DNA of 64,000 nt from Candidatus Melainabacteria bacterium (GTDB taxonomy: Bacteria > Cyanobacteriota > Vampirovibrionia > Obscuribacterales > Obscuribacteraceae): contig QKMZ01000006.1 in NCBI GenBank assembly GCA_003242885.1, positions 124,001 through 188,000 of the forward strand. The letters are read 5' to 3'. Position 1 is the first letter of the stretch. Each line of letters begins with the position of its first letter. The position numbers and the translations under genes were made by a program. Below the pieces are notes generated by a model. The model saw only the letters and a list, made by a program, of their open reading frames with translations. It made no database searches and had not been told where the DNA came from. Below, in pieces: positions 46,688 through 53,988 of the stretch.

Positions 46688-47665
46688 ATGACCGGCGAAG
46701 CACCGTGTAAGTTATGCTATGTCATAAAGCCATTGTGCGATAGTCACGTGGTTCCGAACTTCGCTGCGAAAATCATAAAGAAGGATTCTCCGACAGGATA
46801 CTTCCGCATGGCTGGCGAGCCTAATGTTCCCAAGCAAAGCTTTCCATCGTTCAAGATGTTATGCAAAGATTGCGAAGATAAGTTTGGCAGATTGGAACAC
46901 ACGTTTCGAAATGTGATTTACGTTCCTTATCTGGAACGTCCAAACCTTCCAACAGAGGAGCAAAAGCGAGCGCTATTTGTAAAGTATGGAAGCTGGTTCC
47001 GAGATTATGCTCTATCTCTTGCTTGGAGAACTGCGATTTGCCACCTGGATTTTAAAGATCTTGATACCGAAAAACCTTACGTTGCAGATGTTGTTAGAAA
47101 AGCAGCGTCGCAGTGGCGGTCGTATCTTAAGGGAGCTTCCATTCATCCAGGTAAATCGCAAAGTCGAATATGGTTAATAGATTTGAGCATGGCTGAGGCA
47201 ATCAAAGATTGTGGCGCCGCGCAACATAATTGGAAATTATCTTCAGGGTTTTTCGCCTATTTACTGCGTGGATGCGATTTTACTGTGGTTTACACGACTT
47301 CTGAAAGTGAAATTGGTGTGTTCACGAAATTGCCCGGTGCAATTTTTTGGACCACAATAATTCCCTCGAGAATAGAAAACGAATCAGGTTTCGATATTCG
47401 AGAAAAAGGTACTATCGATCTCTTAAAGCACTCTTTCGACAACAAGCTCCTGGAGTTTTTGAATTCACGAGTAGAAGAGGGAATGAAGTTGTTAGATTCC
47501 GGAATGAGTAGCGTTCAACGTGAAAAGATGAATGAGAGAATCAAGAAGGCAATTGGAGCCACGCCAGAGAAATTTGAACAAGCCATCGATATTCGATTGA
47601 AAGATCTTCAGTTAAGTTTAGATGACGTAACTCAGGTGCACGAAGAATCACCGAGTGTAGAGTGA
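46688..47665 (+). CDS. HNH-like protein of a defence-type cluster
   Basis: 325 aa. The N-terminus carries a treble-clef pattern: CKLC, then LCDSHVVPNFAAKII and LCKDCEDKFGRLE. It resembles HNH-like proteins with SHxxP after the first Cys pair. The rest has no family I recognise. It lies 68 nt after the PHP-ABC gene and 91 nt before the SIR2 gene on the same strand, so the three are probably one operon. Nuclease activity is inferred, not shown. Confidence 0.6.
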   Translation: MTGEAPCKLCYVIKPLCDSHVVPNFAAKIIKKDSPTGYFRMAGEPNVPKQSFPSFKMLCKDCEDKFGRLEHTFRNVIYVPYLERPNLPTEEQKRALFVKYGSWFRDYALSLAWRTAICHLDFKDLDTEKPYVADVVRKAASQWRSYLKGASIHPGKSQSRIWLIDLSMAEAIKDCGAAQHNWKLSSGFFAYLLRGCDFTVVYTTSESEIGVFTKLPGAIFWTTIIPSRIENESGFDIREKGTIDLLKHSFDNKLLEFLNSRVEEGMKLLDSGMSSVQREKMNERIKKAIGATPEKFEQAIDIRLKDLQLSLDDVTQVHEESPSVE

Positions 47666-47756
47666 GAGCCTAACCAAGCTGCGAAGTTGAGCGAATATTA
47701 CGCATTTTATCGGAAAAGAAGTTAGCTTTGCATATCCTGAAAGAGAGTCTTCAAAT

Positions 47757-49334
47757 ATGACCTATTTAGAGAAACTTCCGAAGACGTTAATCGATGATAT
47801 TCGTTACGGTCGATGTCTTCCAATCGTTGGTTCTGGTTTCTCAAGGAACGCTAAAGTTAAAGAAGGGAGAAAAGCTCCTCCCGATTGGGCGGGACTTGCT
47901 TCTCATTTGATGATCGAAGGTTCAACAAATGGCACCAAAGCAGTTCCTCATGTTTGTAATCAGCTTGAGGTAATCTCCGCCTTCTCAGAAAGATTTGGGA
48001 GAGTAAAGCTTGTTGAGATACTTCACGATCTTTTATGGGATGGTGTATCTCCTGGAAAGGTTCATGATACGTTTGCCAAAATTCCATTTGATATTGTCTG
48101 CACTACCAATTACGATTTTCTGCTGGAAGATGCTTATAGACTGCAAGGGGTTCCGTATAAACCACTGCTCAATGAAACGGACCTATGCATGGCAATTCCA
48201 AAAGGCTATACATCATTGCTTAAAATGCATGGAGATCTCAATCATCCGGATCGCTTAGTCTTAACGGAAGAAGACTATGACAGGTTTATCGATCAGAACC
48301 CACTTATCTGCACTTTTCTAGCAAATCAACTCATGACTAAAACTCCACTATTTCTTGGATATAGCGTGGATGATGCGAATTTCCGCCAGATCTGGCAGGT
48401 AATAAAGACCCGTCTTGGAAAACTCTCAAGACGCGGGTATCGCATAGCGGTCAATGATTCGGATGCGACTATTTCAAGCTTTCGGCGTCGTGGAATCACT
48501 GTCATCAACCTTGAAGATAATAATTATGAACTCGCATATTCAGGGCTCTTTTCTGAACTCGAGAAGCTCGTTTCCGAGGATGCAAGAAACAATCTGTCTA
48601 ACCTAAATATCGATCTTGCCGCTGCCTTGAAGGAGGATAACAATAAGATTGTCGTATTTGCGATTCCAATCAGATTACTTGCTTTCTACAAGGAACTTGT
48701 TTTTCCCTTGTTGTCTAAAGTAGGTTATGTGCCTGTTGCATTCCAGGAACTCACTGCAGCTCTAGGTTCATTCAATGCCAATCTCTATACGCTGGTTGAT
48801 AGATGCTCTGCGATAATTGTCGATGAGGAAGCGGAAGAGCGATTTCTGGTTTTCGGTTTTGGAATTCGGAAACTACGTGAAAATACCGTTTTAATGATTC
48901 GCATACCAGACAGTAAGCGTGACGACCTTCCCGGAACAAAATTTCTAAATCGTCCATTAAATCCTTACAGCGGTGACGCGGCAGAAACCATTCTTTTTCT
49001 AACACAGTTTGAAGAATGGCTTCGTGCCTTAACTCCTGTCGAAGTACATAAGCCAGCAGCGTCTGATTTAGTTGTTCAGTTTTTAGGCGCTTGGAGTAAG
49101 GCACTCGGGGCGATTGGCTCTCGTTATGAACCAATGCCTGTTTCTGTAATGCTTCGAAGAGCCGAACACGATAAACTTATTACGAGTGATGAAATGACAG
49201 AGCTTTTGAGGATTTCACGACTGCGTAATTCTGTCGCGCATTCTTCCGAAGAAAACCTCAATCCGAAACCTTTAAGTGATGCACTCGAATTTCTAATCAG
49301 ACTAGAGCGGAAACTTTCAAAGGAAAAGAAATAG
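47757..49334 (+). CDS. SIR2-TIR-like-HEPN-like three-part protein
   Basis: 525 aa. Residues 1-260 are SIR2-like: GSGFS (24-28), the NAD motif TTNYD (Asn118) and KMHGD (His158). Residues about 290-430 look like a TIR-like/nucleotide-processing fold (VVFAIPIR, FPLLSKVGYVPVAFQELT, CSAIIVD). The last ~95 residues are helical and end in an RNSVAH (Arg490-x4-His495) HEPN-type RNase motif. NAD depletion, RNA cleavage, or one gating the other are possible. SIR2 effectors with HEPN or TIR partners are known in antiphage systems, but this three-part order is unusual to me. Confidence 0.75.
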   Translation: MTYLEKLPKTLIDDIRYGRCLPIVGSGFSRNAKVKEGRKAPPDWAGLASHLMIEGSTNGTKAVPHVCNQLEVISAFSERFGRVKLVEILHDLLWDGVSPGKVHDTFAKIPFDIVCTTNYDFLLEDAYRLQGVPYKPLLNETDLCMAIPKGYTSLLKMHGDLNHPDRLVLTEEDYDRFIDQNPLICTFLANQLMTKTPLFLGYSVDDANFRQIWQVIKTRLGKLSRRGYRIAVNDSDATISSFRRRGITVINLEDNNYELAYSGLFSELEKLVSEDARNNLSNLNIDLAAALKEDNNKIVVFAIPIRLLAFYKELVFPLLSKVGYVPVAFQELTAALGSFNANLYTLVDRCSAIIVDEEAEERFLVFGFGIRKLRENTVLMIRIPDSKRDDLPGTKFLNRPLNPYSGDAAETILFLTQFEEWLRALTPVEVHKPAASDLVVQFLGAWSKALGAIGSRYEPMPVSVMLRRAEHDKLITSDEMTELLRISRLRNSVAHSSEENLNPKPLSDALEFLIRLERKLSKEKK

Positions 49335-49716
49335 ATGTTCGGCGGTAACTTGCCAGAACGTCTTGCCTCCGATCAGTAGTATGGAACTCTATTCTGCATC
49401 TTGAGGTAGATATCCGGAGCTTTTTTCATCGTGCTCGGAGCACTTACTTTTCATTGCGAACTTCGCTCCTCAGTTTTTGAGCGGCAGAAAGGTTACTGGT
49501 GAAAGCGTGTATTCAGCTTTAAGCTGGAGCAGACGCAGAACTTCAGATTTTTCATGCCAATGATCTAACTTGACCAGAGATTAGTCACGGCTATGAAAAT
49601 TCAACTTTCAAATTATGCTGCAACCGTTGCTGATAACCTTTGAAGGCATTTTTCTGTTCTTCGATATATGACCTGTTGATTGCTATACTTCGGTTGAACT
49701 GCTAGGTGCGCTTGAC
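49335..49716. other. Intergenic stretch before the recombination scar
   Basis: About 380 bp with no convincing gene. It holds small hairpins (for example CAGCTT/AAGCTG near 49526) but no strong terminator. It separates the defence-like cluster from the truncated ATPase. Confidence 0.4.
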
Positions 49717-49975
49717 ATGCCAAACAAAATTGATTCACTCTATATACAACGGTTCAGAGGTGTCGAGGATGTTCATCTTGAAGGTATGGGCGTTTTCAAT
49801 CTTTTTGTTGGAGCTAATAACTCAGGAAAAACGACCATTCTTGAAGCGTTGGCTGCGTGCTGCCGTTCGACAGATCCGTTTGAGTGGCTGGGTATTACAA
49901 CTAGAAGAGACTTGACGCCGATAAGAAGAACGTCTCTAGAAGCATTAAGTTGGATATTTCCGCAAAACAAGAAAC
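49717..49975 (+). pseudogene. 5' fragment of an OLD-like/AAA ATPase
   Basis: The first ~85 residues are a clear OLD/RecF-like ATPase start: IDSLYIQRFRGVEDVHLEG, NLFVGANNSGKTTILEAL (Walker A) and RRTSLEALSWIFPQN. After about 49975 the frame turns into nonsense, while another frame becomes integrase. Such ATPases normally run to 400-600 aa, so this is a 5' fragment cut by a recombination or deletion event. The long frame to 50226 is therefore artefactual beyond the junction. Confidence 0.75.
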
Positions 49976-50858
49976 CAGGTTCTACTTGGGTATCGTGCGA
50001 GCTGACTGGGCAATTTGGCTTGGAAAACGAATCGTGGACATATCAAAGGATATGGTGCAGAAGAGATTCAAAGAAATCTCGAATGCCCATGGTCCTAGAG
50101 GTAAGGGAGAGAGCCAGGCGAATCAAGCATTCCGGGTGCTCCGGTCATTGCTCAACTATGCTGCCATCGCCTTTGAGGACAGCTCGGGAAACTCTCTGCT
50201 TCCAGATAACCCAGTACGGCGATTGACGCAGACGCGATCATGGAACAAGAAGCGTCGGAGACAAGATGTGATTGCGGCGTCGGATTTACAGAAGTGGTAT
50301 CGCGAGGTTTTGAAACTTCAAAGTGACACCATTAGGGATTTTTTGATTCTCTGTCTCTTCACGGGATTGAGGCGAACAGAGGCCGCCAAGCTGAAATGGA
50401 AAGACATCAATTTTGAGCAAAGGTCATTGAGGATTCCTGAGGAGAACGCCAAATCAGATCGTGAGCACGGGCTGCCTTTGTCAGATTTTGTGCTCAATCT
50501 TTTGAAGGAACGACATCGCACAATGGTGCGCCGCCTGGGCAACGATTACGTCTTTCCTGCCCGCGATGGTGATGGATACCTCTCGGAGCCTAAATGGTCA
50601 ATCAGCAAGGTTATTGGTGCCTCTGGTGTCAAGTTTTCTTGCCATACTCTTAGACGCACATTTGAAACTACGGCCGAGCAGCTAGATATCTCTCACTATG
50701 CGCTCAAGGCGCTTCTGAATCACTCTGTGCAAAACGATGTTACCGGCGGTTACATCGTGATCAAAATAGAGAGGCTCCGCGAACCGATGCAGAAGGTCAC
50801 GACGTTTTTCTGCGAGAAGATATTTGAAGAAACGGAGGCTGACTCCGTCGCTCCGTAG
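49950..50858 (+). pseudogene. 5'-truncated tyrosine recombinase/integrase
   Basis: The C-terminal two thirds of a phage-type integrase: FTGLRRTEAAKLKWKD (Arg), HTLRRTFE (His-x-x-Arg) and LLNHSVQNDVTGGYI (His and nucleophile Tyr). The usual N-terminal DNA-arm domain is missing. Real integrase sequence seems to start near 49970 at ETRFYLGIVRADWAIWL. The catalytic residues are intact, but the 5' end is fused out of frame to the ATPase fragment. It is a relic of a mobile element at the edge of the defence-like island. Confidence 0.8.
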
Positions 50859-50892
50859 GCTAGAGTTGATTCCACATTGTCTCCGTTGGGTG

Positions 50893-51855
50893 TTATTTTC
50901 TCATCTTCTCAGACAATGTCTTGGCGAGAGTAATTGCAATTTCTCTGCACTGAGGACTTACATAATCGTTGTGTCTGGTACTTGTCCACATTCCAAACAC
51001 TCCCAGTAGATCTTCTTTGTAGACGATTGGAATTATTAGTCCGGCTTTCCCCGAAAAGCACGCTGGTGCATCAGCGCCCCCTAAGAAACTGGAGCCGCGC
51101 TTGACCGATGAGACAGACACGAATGGATTGTCCATGTCAGTTGAATCCAAATGGTCCTTAGTGACAGCATCAACTAGCCCGTTCTTTTCTGAAAGATAGA
51201 GCTTGAATTCTGCGAACTCGCATGCGTTTGCAATAAGCTCTACCGCGTTGATAACTTGAATCGCCGACGAATCATTCGAGTCCAAATCTAGTGAAGAAAT
51301 CTTGAGTTGTGTTTCCAGCACTTTATAGTCACTTATCAACTTTTGTTGCTCAAAATACATACATGTGATGACTGCGAGGAACTCGCTGAGCTTTTCCAAA
51401 GAGGCTAACTCATCTCTAGACCATGAACGTGCTTCAATTGACTGCAATACCGTGAATCCAATAAAGGTCTGTCCGCGAATCTCCACAAGCGCATGAGAAG
51501 AGATGTTTTTAAACGCATCCGAATAGGGCTGAAATGATATGTCAGGATTATCGCGCTCTAGCACCAGCGCTTCAATGTCAGCACCATCTGGATTCCTTGA
51601 AAGCATGGTTAGCACCATCATGGTACTTTCCTGCGCCGAAAAACTAAGACGGGTGTGTGACCCACCGTTTTTGGATAGTTCGTGCGTGACTGTAAGTCGA
51701 TCACCGCTAACTTGAAGAATAAGAGCACGGTCCAAATTGAAGTCCTTGAGGAAAACCTCCAACGCACGATTGAAGCCCAGGTCAAAATCATTTGTGGTCC
51801 TAAGTGCAGAAATCACTTCGTGAATTGCATTTTGTGCGGTGTCGGGGTAAATCAT
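50893..51855 (-). CDS. Double-GAF-like sensor protein
   Basis: 320 aa without signal or membrane segments. Two GAF-like halves are visible: residues about 5-175 (LDRALILQVSGDRLTVTHEL, SHALVEIRGQTFIGFTVLQS) and 195-318 (FKLYLSEKNGLVDAV, GLIIPIVYKEDLLGVFGMWTS). A long linker helix with FEQQKLISDY lies between them. GAF domains bind cyclic nucleotides, tetrapyrroles or metals. No output domain is attached, so it may act on a partner. It follows a 124-aa gene by 12 nt. Confidence 0.7.
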   Translation of the reverse strand: MIYPDTAQNAIHEVISALRTTNDFDLGFNRALEVFLKDFNLDRALILQVSGDRLTVTHELSKNGGSHTRLSFSAQESTMMVLTMLSRNPDGADIEALVLERDNPDISFQPYSDAFKNISSHALVEIRGQTFIGFTVLQSIEARSWSRDELASLEKLSEFLAVITCMYFEQQKLISDYKVLETQLKISSLDLDSNDSSAIQVINAVELIANACEFAEFKLYLSEKNGLVDAVTKDHLDSTDMDNPFVSVSSVKRGSSFLGGADAPACFSGKAGLIIPIVYKEDLLGVFGMWTSTRHNDYVSPQCREIAITLAKTLSEKMRK

Positions 51856-51867
51856 TAGTTGCTTCTT

Positions 51868-52242
51868 TTACTCCTCTTTCGATATCTCAACCCGAACATT
51901 CGTCGTGATGTTATCGTTACCTCTGCCGCCGCGCCAGCATTCACCAAAGTAGCTCTTTGCGATCATCTTGATGCCCGCAACTTCCACCAGTGAACCGGCC
52001 TTGAAACGCGGGTAGTCCTTTTTCTGTATGATCAACTTCTTTCTGATGGGACTTCCCGGTCGGCTTGATTCTGCTTCCTGTACCCAGACATAGCGCGGCT
52101 TATGACTCCGCGGAAGCTCTGGCAATGTATCGTCCAACTCCAGTCCAGCAGCCTCGGCTAGGTAGTCCAAAGTCCTGATTCGGTAGCTCTTTCCATTGTC
52201 AGAATCGTACCGATACCAATGTCGCGCCCCTAGTACTGCCAT
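51868..52242 (-). CDS. Unknown 124-aa protein
   Basis: No family recognised. It is basic, with an aromatic start (ARHWYRYDSDNGKSYRIRTLDYL), a Pro-rich middle and a beta-like end (VEVAGIKMIAKSYFGECW, then ITTNVRVEI). There is no signal peptide. It lies 12 nt upstream of the GAF gene and is probably co-transcribed with it, so it may be the GAF protein's partner (inference). Confidence 0.55.
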   Translation of the reverse strand: MAVLGARHWYRYDSDNGKSYRIRTLDYLAEAAGLELDDTLPELPRSHKPRYVWVQEAESSRPGSPIRKKLIIQKKDYPRFKAGSLVEVAGIKMIAKSYFGECWRGGRGNDNITTNVRVEISKEE

Positions 52243-52322
52243 GCTGCTCCGCCTCCAATTGAAGCTACTTTATGTAATGTTCCATACATACATCAGAATT
52301 CAACGTTTAATGATTACTTATC

Positions 52323-52397
52323 GGTGAATTTTAGCTTTTTGAGGGAACACTTATAGACGGAGACCCCGTTTCTACAATTCTGCTGTGGGGGAGAATT
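52323..52397 (+). promoter_or_regulatory. Conserved 5' leader of Cys-rich micro-protein (copy B)
   Basis: It aligns with 42181-42252 (same blocks: GGGAACACT, GGAGAC, CAATTC, GTGGGGGA, ATTGTG). It ends directly at the GTG start with a GGGGGAGAATT ribosome site. It is probably a shared promoter/5' UTR. Confidence 0.6.
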
Positions 52398-52676
52398 GTG
52401 CGCCAGGTTTCGCTGCTTTTGGCTGCGATGTTAATTTTCGCAGCGGCAAACTCTTCTTCGGCATTGGCAAGCAAATGCTACGGACTGGATCCTTGTGATG
52501 CATGCCGGAATTGCCATGCGTGCAAACATTGCGCCGTGCTTGGCGGGAAGTGCGGTGTTTGCAAAAGGCAGACAAACGCAAATTCTGGCAAGATTCGTTT
52601 TGCGAGCAGGCACTCTACGTTGAGAGGCAAGGCTCGTGGATTGGGACGAATTCAACAGAACGAAAGCAAAACTTAG
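52398..52676 (+). CDS. Exported 8-Cys micro-protein, copy B
   Basis: 92 aa from GTG. It has a signal peptide ending SSALA, then SKCYGLDPC and the same C-x5-C-x2-C-x2-C-x2-C-x2-C-x6-C-x2-C array as copy A, differing at a handful of positions, and a basic tail. It is a paralogue about 10 kb from copy A; the defence-like island lies between them. The next gene starts 2 nt later and ends in a 7-Cys version of the same module, so the two products may share a partner or metal. Confidence 0.8.
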   Translation: MRQVSLLLAAMLIFAAANSSSALASKCYGLDPCDACRNCHACKHCAVLGGKCGVCKRQTNANSGKIRFASRHSTLRGKARGLGRIQQNESKT

Positions 52677-52678
52677 GG

Positions 52679-53380
52679 ATGATCCTGCTTAAGGTCAGAA
52701 AATTTGTCGAAGACGCGGATGCATTTAAGCGCCCTGCTCAGTGTCTGTTATTGATCGTGTTCCTTTCCGTTAATCCGGCAATGGCGAAGTGTGTTGCCCT
52801 GGATGTGCAGCATAATCCCTCAAAGGATCAAGTCAAAGCGAACCGTCCGTACTTCATTTCCTTGCGCAAGCGTATTGAATCTCGCTGGATAGCCAAGGAT
52901 CCTTGGGTCGGTGTGACGGTTAAGGTTAGATTTCTAATTGCTCCTGACGGAACTGTTTCTGACATATTTCCTTTGGGAAGAACTTCTGATCTTACTCCAG
53001 AAGCAGATGCGGCGCTTCGTCAGTCGTGTTTGGCAATTGTTGAGTCTTTTCCAGCTGGTCCACTTCCCGGTGAAGATGAGGACGTGGTTGTATTTGCCGA
53101 ATTCAAAAGTAAACATCCTCCGGGCGGTGGTATCAACAGAGATAAACTAGCCCAAGCTCTAGAGATTACTGCAATTGCTGCACTTGTTGGCTTCTCAATC
53201 TATGCGATGTGCAAGTGGGGTGTGGCACCAATCGGATCTTCTGGATCGAGCTACCGATACGGTTCTAGCGAGCATGCGTGCACCGGTTCAGCTACCTGTA
53301 GCGTTTGCTCTTCATGCAATTACTGCCGTCATTGCAATGCCGGTTTCTCACCGTGCAATATCTGGTACCTGTATCACTGA
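52679..53380 (+). CDS. TonB-C-like protein with C-terminal 7-Cys module
   Basis: 233 aa from ATG 52679. A hydrophobic signal/anchor (CLLLIVFLSVNPAMAKC) is followed by a TonB C-terminal-like domain (residues about 50-150: LRKRIESRWIAKD, VKVRFLIAPDGTVSDIF, ADAALRQSCLAIVESFP). A membrane helix follows (ITAIAALVGFSIYAMCKW). The protein ends in a Cys module of identical spacing to copies A and B but lacking the last Cys (CTGSATCSVC, then NYCRHC). Fusing this module to a TonB-like domain ties the micro-proteins to envelope transport (inference). Confidence 0.7.
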   Translation: MILLKVRKFVEDADAFKRPAQCLLLIVFLSVNPAMAKCVALDVQHNPSKDQVKANRPYFISLRKRIESRWIAKDPWVGVTVKVRFLIAPDGTVSDIFPLGRTSDLTPEADAALRQSCLAIVESFPAGPLPGEDEDVVVFAEFKSKHPPGGGINRDKLAQALEITAIAALVGFSIYAMCKWGVAPIGSSGSSYRYGSSEHACTGSATCSVCSSCNYCRHCNAGFSPCNIWYLYH

Positions 53381-53988
53381 AATGCCGATCAGGTCCTGGC
53401 TCACCTTTCTGCCCGAAGTTCGCCATCGACTCTGGTCTCCATACCTGGGTGATTTCAGCAGTTTTGAAAAACACCGCCGAAACCCGCATTCATAAGTAAA
53501 GATCTGAGAATGTGAGTGCGTATCAAAGCGCCATATCGAGTGGCAGACTGGCGCCTAAAAAACCTCAAAGTAATTCGCTCAAATTGAGGGAGTAATTTTG
53601 CGATGCCGCAGATGGAGACGAATTAGATGCTCCTTCGGCAAGCGAATTGCGATTTTTGTCATGCCTGCTGCGCTCCGGGCGAAGTGAATTGCTCATTTTT
53701 TAAAAGCGAATTGCGCTTAAGCCATGAAGCATCTCACTTTCCGGCGAAACGAATCACCTCTCTTTATCCGGCCTCCGTTCCTACGGGCAATAGGAAAAAT
53801 TGGGATTTATGGGGTAGACCATCGGAGTTTGGGCTGAGATTCGGGCTGAGTGGCAAGTGGCTGTATGCTCATGGGACATTCCGTAATCAGTGGTGATAGC
53901 ACGACAAATACAGTGTTCCCCCCTCTGTCATTCGGTTTTGCGGCGAACTAATATTAGGAAGTTCAGGTGTAGTGCTGGGATCGGTTCT
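53381..53988. other. Non-coding stretch before the propeller gene
   Basis: About 600 bp. A frame at 53627-53896 (plus) shows no likeness to proteins and has no ribosome site. A GCGCCA/TGGCGC stem near 53528-53554 followed by TAAAAAA is at best a weak terminator. Otherwise I see nothing. Confidence 0.4.

Noticed and set aside
49976..50226. Continuation of the OLD-like ATPase frame past the junction
   Set aside because: After about 49975 the residues are nonsense, while the integrase is in another frame.
53627..53896. An 89-aa plus-strand frame with several Cys
   Set aside because: Cys spacing does not match the micro-protein module, there is no signal peptide or ribosome site, and the stretch looks non-coding.
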